The notes beneath the pieces were generated by a model, which did no database searches, was not told the origin of the DNA, and worked only from the letters and a program-made list of their open reading frames with translations. Positions 1-5,743 of a stretch of 14,605 nt of DNA are shown here, one piece after another (position 1 is the first letter of the stretch; each line of letters opens with the position of its first letter). Location of the stretch: contig MHYW01000135.1 in the NCBI GenBank assembly GCA_001828545.1, positions 3,994-18,598 of the forward strand. The letters are read 5' to 3'. Source of the stretch: Planctomycetes bacterium RIFCSPHIGHO2_12_FULL_52_36. Lineage in GTDB: Bacteria > Planctomycetota > Brocadiia > Brocadiales > Bathyanammoxibiaceae. Made by a program: the position numbers and the translations under genes.

Positions 1-404
1 ATCTTGGCGCAGGTGATGCAGGGGTGATTGGTGGTATACAGGGTGGCGCCTCCTATCTGGATGCCGTAGCTGGCGGCCTGGAGGAGGGCATTCATCTCTG
101 CATGGAGTCCCCTGCATAGTTCCTGTCTCTCGCCAGGGGGTATCCCTAGTTTTTCCCTCAGGCATCCGATGTCCAGACAGTGGGCCAATCCCTTGGGGGC
201 GCCGTTGTAGCCGGTGGCCAGTATCCGCTTGTCCAGTACCAGCAGTGCCCCTACCTGCCTCCTCAGGCAGGTAGACCTCTGGGCCACCTCGCGGGTAATT
301 TTCAGAAAGTATTCATCCCAGGTGGGTCTCTTGGTGGTGGCCTTGTGTATATTGGTCCCTGGGGTTCCTGGTTTGGGGCTGTCTTTACGTCTGTGTCCGG
401 GCAT
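1..404 (-). CDS. dCMP deaminase, 3' end outside window
   Basis: Cytosolic zinc enzyme that deaminates dCMP to dUMP, feeding dTMP synthesis. Read on the minus strand from ATG at 404, it gives 134 residues before the window edge. The zinc site is visible: H101-A-E103 (in GLHAEMNALL) supplies one ligand and the catalytic Glu, and P128-C129-I-T-C132 supplies the two cysteines. The segment STCLRRQVGA (44-53) is typical of the dCMP deaminase/ComEB family rather than cytidine deaminase. The family normally begins near TWDEYF (residue 28 here), so the basic 27-residue N-terminal extension is unusual, but no nearer start codon exists. GGGAAG lies upstream with suitable spacing and overlaps the end of mnmE, 7 nt away, so the two genes are probably cotranscribed. 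Confidence 0.93.
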   Translation of the reverse strand, partial: MPGHRRKDSPKPGTPGTNIHKATTKRPTWDEYFLKITREVAQRSTCLRRQVGALLVLDKRILATGYNGAPKGLAHCLDIGCLREKLGIPPGERQELCRGLHAEMNALLQAASYGIQIGGATLYTTNHPCITCAK

Positions 405-411
405 ATTATTT

Positions 412-1899
412 TTACTTCCCTATACAGAACTGGGAGAATATCCTCCCCAGTATGTCGTCACTGGTTATTGTACCGCATACCTCCCCCAGTTTGTCCAGGG
501 CCTCTCTTAGTTCCAGGGCCGCCAGTTCCTGGGGGGCGGATTGTCTCACGCACCCCAGTGCCCGTCCCAGGGCCTCCAGGGTCTCTTCCAGGAGCAGCCT
601 CTGCCTTGAATTGAAGGGGCTGGGGGTGCTATCCACCGCCCCATTCAATACCTGTCTTATCATCTCATGCCCTAGCCGTTCCAGTCCTTCGCCTGTCAGG
701 GCGGAGGTGTAGACGACGGGGAGGCATACACCAGGGTTCAAGAGTTTAAGGTTTAAGGGTTCAAGGGGGGGGGCGTTCCTGAAGAGGTCTGATTTGTTGA
801 TGACGAGGATGGTGGGGTGGATTCGTTCCGGGTGGAGGTATTTTAGTAAATCTATGGTTTCTGTCTTGGGCAGGCTGGCGTCCAGTACGAGTAGGGCAAG
901 GTCTGAGGTCTCCACCGCCTCCTGACTCTTTACTACGGACAGGGCCTCTACGTCTCCGGATAGTCCACGGCCTTCGGCCTTTGGCCTGCGGGTCTCGGGG
1001 TTTGGCTGACGACCGAGGGCCGACGGCCAATGGCTGACTCCCGCCGTATCCACCAGGCAGAAGGAGAAACCCCTCAAGGTGAGTGCGGCCTCAACGGTAT
1101 CCCTGGTGGTGCCGGGGTGGGGGGAGGTGATTGTCCTGGGCCTACCGAGGAGGGCGTTGAAGAGGCTGGATTTCCCCGCATTCGGGGGGCCATAAAATAC
1201 CGTCCTGATGCCACCCTGCTTAATAGTCCCGTCCTCTTTCTTGTAACAAGAGAGTTCCTTATGGAAGGTCTCCAGACGGCTCTTCAGGGTTTCCTGCGGC
1301 AGGGGCTCTATGTCCTGGTCGGAGAAGTCCAGGGAGAGTTCCAGGAGGCAGAGAAGCTCGGCCAGGCGTCCCTGGGTCTCTTTTAAGGTGCGGGATATCT
1401 CGTCTCCTCCACCTGAGGCGCATCTTGCCGCCAGGCGGAGCTCTGCATCCGTCCTGGAGCGGATTATACGCAATACGGCCTCGGCCTGTGAGAGGTCTAT
1501 CCTGCCGTTCAGGAAGGCCCTCCTGGTGAATTCCCCGGGTTCGGCCAGCCTCAGTGCCCTGCCCGATTTCCTGGCCCTGGAGAGGAGGCCTTCCAGGAGC
1601 ATCTCTAGCAATGGGGGACTGCCGACCGTGTGTACCTCTACCACGTCCTCCCTGGTGTAAGAGTGTGGTGCACGCATGACGTACAGCAGGCAGGGGGCAC
1701 AGGTGTCTTCCTCAACGAGAATCTTGCCCTTCAGGCAGGAGTACTTAAATTGGCTGTCGGCTATCGGCTTTTGGCCCTCCGACGGGCGTTCGGGGACAAA
1801 GAGTTCAAGGACAATCTGAAGGGCCTGCCCTCCACTGAGTTTGAGTATGGCCCTCGGGGAATTACCTCCGGGACTGGCAAGGGCTACGATGGTGTCCAT
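412..1899 (-). CDS. mnmE: tRNA uridine-5-carboxymethylaminomethyl modification GTPase MnmE
   Basis: MnmE works with MnmG to install the cmnm5 group on wobble uridine 34 of certain tRNAs. The protein shows the expected order: N-terminal formyl-THF-binding domain (about 1-125), helical domain, inserted G domain and C-terminal helix. Motifs seen are the P loop GPPNAGKS (from G237), TTRD (G2), D284-T-A-G (G3), N368-K-S-D (G4) and the terminal CIGK with its catalytic Cys. At 495 residues it is about 40 longer than usual. The excess maps to two loops encoded by repeat-like DNA: about residues 289-313, just after the G3 motif, and about 372-385, after NKSD. A third shorter stretch near residues 40-50 is similar. 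A run of nine G (765-773, plus strand) lies in the second insert. It starts 10 nt after the yidC stop. Confidence 0.97.
   Translation of the reverse strand: MDTIVALASPGGNSPRAILKLSGGQALQIVLELFVPERPSEGQKPIADSQFKYSCLKGKILVEEDTCAPCLLYVMRAPHSYTREDVVEVHTVGSPPLLEMLLEGLLSRARKSGRALRLAEPGEFTRRAFLNGRIDLSQAEAVLRIIRSRTDAELRLAARCASGGGDEISRTLKETQGRLAELLCLLELSLDFSDQDIEPLPQETLKSRLETFHKELSCYKKEDGTIKQGGIRTVFYGPPNAGKSSLFNALLGRPRTITSPHPGTTRDTVEAALTLRGFSFCLVDTAGVSHWPSALGRQPNPETRRPKAEGRGLSGDVEALSVVKSQEAVETSDLALLVLDASLPKTETIDLLKYLHPERIHPTILVINKSDLFRNAPPLEPLNLKLLNPGVCLPVVYTSALTGEGLERLGHEMIRQVLNGAVDSTPSPFNSRQRLLLEETLEALGRALGCVRQSAPQELAALELREALDKLGEVCGTITSDDILGRIFSQFCIGK
735..773. repeat. TTTAAGGG-type low-complexity insert in mnmE with G9 tract
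   Basis: On the plus strand, short words of the form GTTTAAGG, GTTTAAGGG and GTTCAAGGG follow each other and end in nine G. On the coding strand this gives the P-P-L-E-P-L-N-L-K-L-L-N-P segment that separates NKSD from the VVYTSALTGEGL segment. Family members are usually shorter here, so the block looks inserted. The wording resembles the G-tract repeats found in the intergenic gaps of this window. Confidence 0.55.
958..1033. repeat. GGCC-rich in-frame insert in the mnmE G domain
   Basis: The plus strand carries repeated self-complementary words such as CGGCCTTCGGCCTTTGGCC and GAGGGCCGACGGCCAATGGC. They encode about 25 residues rich in P, R, G and E directly after the G3 motif DTAGV. MnmE homologues normally pass from DTAG to the 'EEADLVLLVLD'-like strand without this block. 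That makes a repeat-derived in-frame insertion the simplest reading. Confidence 0.6.
1749..1784. repeat. GGCTGTCGGCTATCGGC-type word array in mnmE N-terminal domain
   Basis: A short run of near-tandem GGCTRTCGGC words, ending in TTTTGGCCC, lies within the N-terminal domain of mnmE and encodes EGQKPIADSQ. Its composition resembles the larger GGCC-rich insert, and it falls in a loop whose length varies in the family. It may be a third small insertion or chance low complexity. Confidence 0.35.
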
Positions 1900-1909
1900 A
1901 CTGCGCGCC

Positions 1910-3601
1910 TTAGGGGCTTGATTTCAATCTGGCTAGCGTCCTTTTTATGAGGAGTTGCTCTCCAACGCTCAGGATTGTGCTGACGGTCCAGTAGAGTACC
2001 AACCCCGAGGGCATGTGGTAGAGGATAAAGGCGAAGAAGACAGGCATGAAACGCATGAGCTGTTGTTGCTGTACGGCCTTGGGGTCGGTGGATTTGGGCA
2101 TCAGCCTCATCTGGAGGATACTGGCAACGGTCATAATTATGGGGAGGGCATTTATGCTATTTCCCAGGAAGGGTAGGGCGAAGGACATTGTGTACATCTT
2201 ATCGGGCTGAGAGAGGTCGTTTATCCATAGGAGGAAGGGTGCCTGCCGCATCTCAAAAGAGAGTTGGAGGGTGCGGAAGAGGGCATAAAAGATGGGCATC
2301 TGGAGCACGAGGGGGAGACAGCCGCTCATAGGGTTGACCCCGTGTTTCTTGAAGAGTTCCATCTGTTCCTGGGCCATCTTTTGTTTGTCCTTCTTATGTT
2401 TTTCTTTTAGCTGTTCCATGTGGGGCTGGAGTTGTTGCATCCTGTACATGGACATCTGACTCTTCCGCGTGAGGGGGAAGAGGATGACCTTCACGGAGAA
2501 GGTAAGTATGATGATGGCCATACCGTAGTTGGGTATGACCCCGTAGAAGGCCTTCAGTACCTTCAGGAGGGCCTTACTGAGGGGGGTGAAGGCCCCGAAA
2601 CCCAGGAGTTTTTCCAGGTTATACTCTTTAAGGATATCCTCCCTTTTCGGCCCTATAAAAAAGGTGTAGTCGTGTCTTTCTGCCCCCTGGGCGGGGAGGG
2701 TAAAGGTATTGGTGTGGAGGCTCACCCATAGATTGGCCTTTTTCTTGTCGTTGGACTCCTGGACTGCCTTAGAATCCACTGCCGAGACCAGGTTGCTGGA
2801 GAGGGGCCTTAGTATGGTGGCGAAGTATTTATTCATCCCCCCTACCCAGGCTATGCCATGGGACTCGTTCCTTTCGGGGGATTTCAGGAGTTCTCCCAGG
2901 GACTTCTGTATGAGCTTGACCTTCTGCCCCCCCATCTCTACCCCTACCACTGAGGCCATGTCTAACTCAGGGGTGCCTTCGGGACATATCTGGGTGGACG
3001 AGGCAATAGAGTACCTTACGGGTAGTTCTGCCTGGGTAAGGTTCTCCAGTACCACTTCAAGGTCTACGTGGTACTTCCCCTCCTGGAGGGAGACAATCTT
3101 GGTCAGCCTCAACTCGTTTCCCAGGGTGGCCTGGAAGACCACCCTGTTGGAGGTGACCTCAACTACCCGGTAGCGGTGTCTGGAGAGGTCGTATTTTTCC
3201 ATCACCTCTTCTATTGTGAGCGGGGAGGGTGAGGTCTCCATGGGGCTTATGAAGCATAATTCATCGTGTCCCTTGTAATCCTTGAACTTCTTTAACTCAC
3301 CGTCCTTGAGGGCCGCGCCCTCGTTGGTCCAGACGGTTCTCAGGAGTTCGTTCTCCAGGATGATGTTATCCAACAGCCTCTCCTCCTGGGCAGACGGTTG
3401 TGCCGCTGGCATTGGGGGAGAGATTTTTGCCTCTTTCTTCTCTATGGATGGGACTGTGGGGGCCTTTACTCCGGGCCTTTCTGCAGGGATGGGCCGTCCT
3501 TTTCTTTCTGCCGGGGGGTATATCCAGGGTAGAAAGAGGACATAGTAAAGGAGCATAATCAGAGAGCAAAGGGCCAGCCCTAGTAGTGCTTTTCTATCCA
3601 C
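1910..3601 (-). CDS. yidC: Membrane protein insertase YidC
   Basis: Inserts proteins into the inner membrane, alone or with SecYEG. At 563 residues it has the Gram-negative architecture. There is an N-terminal membrane segment (about 5-27), then a P/A/E-rich linker and a large periplasmic beta-sandwich domain (about 70-330). The conserved five-helix insertase core follows to the end, with recognisable segments GMAIIILTF, MSGCLPLVLQMPIFYALF, RQAPFLLWINDLS and SGLVLYWTVSTILS. The core position that is Arg in E. coli (TFIVRG) is Lys here (TFSVKV), so the positive charge in the groove is kept. The start is GTG at 3601, with GGCGGA nine nt upstream. It is first in an operon with mnmE (10-nt gap) and the dCMP deaminase. 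rnpA and rpmH, often nearby in other bacteria, are not upstream here. Confidence 0.97.
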   Translation of the reverse strand: MDRKALLGLALCSLIMLLYYVLFLPWIYPPAERKGRPIPAERPGVKAPTVPSIEKKEAKISPPMPAAQPSAQEERLLDNIILENELLRTVWTNEGAALKDGELKKFKDYKGHDELCFISPMETSPSPLTIEEVMEKYDLSRHRYRVVEVTSNRVVFQATLGNELRLTKIVSLQEGKYHVDLEVVLENLTQAELPVRYSIASSTQICPEGTPELDMASVVGVEMGGQKVKLIQKSLGELLKSPERNESHGIAWVGGMNKYFATILRPLSSNLVSAVDSKAVQESNDKKKANLWVSLHTNTFTLPAQGAERHDYTFFIGPKREDILKEYNLEKLLGFGAFTPLSKALLKVLKAFYGVIPNYGMAIIILTFSVKVILFPLTRKSQMSMYRMQQLQPHMEQLKEKHKKDKQKMAQEQMELFKKHGVNPMSGCLPLVLQMPIFYALFRTLQLSFEMRQAPFLLWINDLSQPDKMYTMSFALPFLGNSINALPIIMTVASILQMRLMPKSTDPKAVQQQQLMRFMPVFFAFILYHMPSGLVLYWTVSTILSVGEQLLIKRTLARLKSSP

Positions 3602-3659
3602 TGTTGCGTGTCCGCCTGGGTTCTTTTAGAAAAGAGTAAGACATTAAAAATATCAAAAA

Positions 3660-3688
3660 ATTATACACCCAGGACCTTCCTGCTACAA
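3660..3688 (-). promoter_or_regulatory. Sigma-70-type promoter for yidC-mnmE operon
   Basis: On the minus strand TTGTAG (3688-3683) and TATAAT (3665-3660) are separated by 17 nt. A transcript would start near 3652, leaving a leader of about 50 nt before the yidC GTG at 3601. The -10 box is perfect and the -35 box matches at its first three bases. Confidence 0.6.
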
Positions 3689-3702
3689 GGGGAGGAAAAA
3701 TA

Positions 3703-3780
3703 GGGGTCAGGGGTTAGGGAGTAGGGGGTAGGGGATAGCAAGATTTTGTTTTACTACTCCCTACTCCCTACCCCCTGCTC
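3703..3780. repeat. G-tract inverted repeat between trm112-like gene and yidC
   Basis: The left arm (3703-3735) has five G tracts of 3-5 bases with spacers such as TCA, TTA, AGTA and TA. The right arm (3754-3780) is its imperfect complement. The arms could fold into a long hairpin, or the G strand into a quadruplex. On the minus strand the hairpin starts just after the Trm112-like stop codon (3783) and is followed by CCCCTATTTTTCC, so it may also terminate the scpA operon. It belongs with the repeats at 5483-5630 and 12507-12611. Confidence 0.75.
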
Positions 3781-3782
3781 TC

Positions 3783-3950
3783 TTACTTCTTATCCGGGGT
3801 CTCGGCCTCTTCCACGAGCATTATTGGGATGTCGTCCTTGATTGGGTACCGCCTGCCGCATCGGGTACAGACTATTTTTTCTCCTTCCAACTTTACCTCT
3901 GTCTTACAGAGGGGGCAGGCTAGTATTTCCAGGAGTTCTTTGTCTATCAT
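3783..3950 (-). CDS. Trm112-like (UPF0434/YcaR) zinc-binding protein, 55 aa
   Basis: Small protein with two cysteine pairs, C12-P-L-C15 and C28-T-R-C31. They are followed by RYPIKDDIPIML, the classic end of the Trm112/YcaR fold. In eukaryotes and archaea Trm112 activates several methyltransferases. The bacterial members are widespread, but their role is poorly defined. The length of 55 residues is normal for the bacterial family. The start is ATG at 3950 with GGGAG six nt upstream. It is the last gene of the operon with the site-2 protease and scpA, 71 nt downstream of scpA. Confidence 0.9.
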   Translation of the reverse strand: MIDKELLEILACPLCKTEVKLEGEKIVCTRCGRRYPIKDDIPIMLVEEAETPDKK

Positions 3951-4021
3951 CTGAGTCTCCCAGCCTTCGTAGTGGAAAGGCCTCCTTTGTTCATTTTACC
4001 CCTACCGGGTAAGCACGGCCG

Positions 4022-4783
4022 CTACATTGGTGGGCCATATTCCGGGAGGAGGAATTGTGCCCCTCGGGCTATTTCTATATCCGCAGAGGCAACTTCCTGC
4101 TTTACCCTTGCCTTCAACAACCGCACCAACTCTAACAGGGCCAGTAAGGCCCCTACTACCTCAATCCTCCTTCTCGGGGGAGGGGGGAGGAGTTCAATAA
4201 AACCGAAGACTCCCTGGTATCTGAGCCTTTCGGTGATATGGTCCATGTACTCTTCTACTGGTGTACCCTCAAGGGTAATGACGGCAGGCATCTCCAGGAG
4301 GGTCTCTTTGAGGAGGCGGGTATAAAGGCTCAAGAGTTCCCAGGGGTTAGCCTCTTCCAGGGACAAATTTTCTTCCTCCTGGTCTGGGGCGTATTCTGCT
4401 AAGGGCCTGACAGTCCTGGCAAACTTCTTTTCCCTTTCCTCCCTGAACCCTTCCAACTCAGAGGCGGCTTCCTTGAATTTCTTGTATTCCAGGAGCTGTT
4501 TGACCAGTTCCCACCTGGGGTCTTCCTCCTCCTCTTCGGGGGGTAACGGCAGGAGCATCTGGCTCTTGATGTGCATCAGGGTTGCGGCCATGACCAGGAA
4601 GTCACCTACCAGGGCGGGGTCTAATCTCTCCAGCGTTTCAAGGTAAGCCAGGTAATGTTCGGTAATCCTGGCTATCGGGATGTCGTATATGTCCACCTCT
4701 TCCCTTTTAATGAGATAGAGGAGGAGGTCTAGTGGACCATTGTATATCTCTAACTCTACTTTATATTCTGCTGTTTGGCTCAT
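4022..4783 (-). CDS. scpA: Segregation and condensation protein A
   Basis: Kleisin subunit of the bacterial SMC-ScpAB condensin, which compacts and segregates the chromosome. The 253-residue length is typical. The N terminus (YNGPLDLLLYLIKREEVDIYD split around residues 14-34) is the SMC-neck-binding helix region. A Glu-rich linker follows (about 80-85, EEEEED), then a C-terminal winged-helix part that ends near YGPPM. The ATG overlaps the TGA of the upstream protease gene by four bases (ATGA), which suggests translational coupling. ScpB, the usual partner, is not in the window. Confidence 0.96.
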   Translation of the reverse strand: MSQTAEYKVELEIYNGPLDLLLYLIKREEVDIYDIPIARITEHYLAYLETLERLDPALVGDFLVMAATLMHIKSQMLLPLPPEEEEEDPRWELVKQLLEYKKFKEAASELEGFREEREKKFARTVRPLAEYAPDQEEENLSLEEANPWELLSLYTRLLKETLLEMPAVITLEGTPVEEYMDHITERLRYQGVFGFIELLPPPPRRRIEVVGALLALLELVRLLKARVKQEVASADIEIARGAQFLLPEYGPPM

Positions 4784-5406
4784 AAGATGCTAATGAAAAG
4801 ACGGCTAAAGAAACGAATGGGCGGTCCCATAATATTCCCCAGCACCGGCACCTGGAAGATAGACCCCATGGCCACCAGGCTCAAGAGGAGAAAAGGGCTA
4901 TAACTGCTGAAACGTTCGTATCCTGGTATCATACTCCTGGGGATCAGCCCCCTGAGTATGTGTGACCCGTCAAGGGGATAAAGGGGTATAAGGTTGAAAA
5001 AGCAGAGGGAGAGGTTAATGACCAGGCCCAGTCTCAGGACGTCGTAGAAATAGCTATGTGGCGTAAGGAGATGAAATCTCAGGGAGAGTTTGAAAAAGAG
5101 GGCCAGGAGAAAGGCTGTAAGGAAATTGGATAAAGGGCCGCAGGCTGAGACGAACATATCGTCCCGAAGGGGATGCTTGAAGTTAGAGGTATTTACCGGG
5201 ACTGGCCTTCCCCAGCCGAAGTAAGCCAGGAAGAGGCAGAGGGTGCCGATGGGGTCCAGGTGGGCCATCGGGTTAAGGGTTAAACGCCCTTCAAGCCTGG
5301 CAGTGGGGTCTCCCAGGCGGTTAGCCATCCAGGCATGGCTGAACTCATGTACGGTTATAGCAATCGCTATCGCAGGTAAGAGTATAAATAATCCCTGGAG
5401 GTCTAT
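4780..5406 (-). CDS. Site-2 protease family (M50) intramembrane metalloprotease, start codon apparently ATA
   Basis: Integral membrane zinc protease of the short M50 type (208 residues; family members are about 200-220). Counting from ATA at 5406, the zinc motif H20-E-F-S-H24 lies in the first membrane helix. It is followed by LGDPTARLEGRLTLNP, then ACGPLSN (88-94), then NLIPLYPLDG (138-147), which holds the third zinc ligand, Asp146. Substrate unknown. No ATG, GTG or TTG is in frame upstream of the zinc motif before the stop TAA just above. The first in-frame ATG (5328) would delete HEFSH. A Shine-Dalgarno AAGGGG sits exactly six nt before an in-frame ATA at 5406-5404, so initiation at ATA is the best fit. 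The alternative is ATG at 5423, out of frame by one base and separated by the AAAAGGGG run, which would imply a sequencing or real indel. The gene overlaps scpA by four bases. Confidence 0.87.
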   Translation of the reverse strand: MDLQGLFILLPAIAIAITVHEFSHAWMANRLGDPTARLEGRLTLNPMAHLDPIGTLCLFLAYFGWGRPVPVNTSNFKHPLRDDMFVSACGPLSNFLTAFLLALFFKLSLRFHLLTPHSYFYDVLRLGLVINLSLCFFNLIPLYPLDGSHILRGLIPRSMIPGYERFSSYSPFLLLSLVAMGSIFQVPVLGNIMGPPIRFFSRLFISIL

Positions 5407-5418
5407 GGACGTCCCCTT
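5404..5418 (-). promoter_or_regulatory. Ribosome binding site that points to an ATA start
   Basis: On the minus strand AAGGGG (5418-5413), six spacer bases (ACGTCC), then ATA (5406-5404), in frame with the protease. The ideal spacing to a codon one base away from ATG is the main reason for choosing this start. Confidence 0.6.
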
Positions 5419-5436
5419 TTCATAAGAATCGGGCAG

Positions 5437-5465
5437 ATTTTACCAATTCATAAACGTCTTGTCAA
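5437..5465 (-). promoter_or_regulatory. Strong sigma-70-type promoter for protease-scpA-trm112-like operon
   Basis: Minus strand TTGACA (5465-5460), 17 nt, then TAAAAT (5442-5437). The start of transcription would be near 5430, giving a leader of only about 25 nt to the ATA start, just enough for the Shine-Dalgarno sequence. Confidence 0.78.
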
Positions 5466-5482
5466 CCCCGTACCCAAAGCCA

Positions 5483-5630
5483 GGGATTAGGGGCCAGGGG
5501 CTAGGGATTAGGGAAAGAATACAGAAGTCAGTAGTCAGGATTCAGAATTTAGGATGGCCGTTCTTTATCCTGACTACTGAATTCTGACTTCTGAATTCTT
5601 AATTCTAGCCCCTGCCCCCTAGCCCCTAAA
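5483..5630. repeat. Long imperfect inverted repeat with G-tract ends
   Basis: This element fills most of the 337-nt gap between the divergent protease and propeller genes. The left arm (5483-5555) carries five G tracts (GGGGCCAGGGGCTAGGG and neighbours), then AGAAGTCAGTAGTCAGGATTC. The right arm (5567-5630) is largely the reverse complement: ATCCTGACTACTGAATTCTG, then CCCCTGCCCCCTAGCCCC. The arms are about 65 nt, with a tip of about 11 nt. There is no ORF inside. It sits between two divergent promoters, so it is unlikely to be a terminator. It could be a MITE-like or REP-like element, but no flanking target duplication was found. Confidence 0.85.
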
Positions 5631-5640
5631 AAGGTGGGCA

Positions 5641-5669
5641 TTGAAAGGGCCGTAATAATGGTTTATACT
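5641..5669 (+). promoter_or_regulatory. Sigma-70-type promoter for the propeller protein gene
   Basis: TTGAAA (5641-5646), a 17-nt spacer and TATACT (5664-5669). The predicted transcript begins near 5676, about 68 nt before the ATG at 5744. Confidence 0.65.
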
Positions 5670-5743
5670 CGGCAACCGCCTCTCAGGACATCTGTTTTTT
5701 ATCTCTTTGATACACTTGGTTTAGGGGTGGAAGAGGTTTAGAA

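Noticed and set aside
248..271. Perfect 10-bp inverted repeat CTACCTGCCT / AGGCAGGTAG in the dCMP deaminase gene
   Set aside because: It encodes the conserved family segment STCLRRQVG, so it is native sequence whose codons happen to pair, not an inserted repeat.
2709..3173. 154-codon open frame on the plus strand
   Set aside because: It is antisense to the periplasmic domain of yidC, with no ribosome site or family resemblance.
5413..5423. Programmed -1 frameshift on AAAAGGGG from the ATG at 5423
   Set aside because: The codon phase (ATG AAA AGG GGA) does not create a standard X-XXY-YYZ slippery heptamer, and only two or three codons would precede it. ATA initiation or an indel is simpler.
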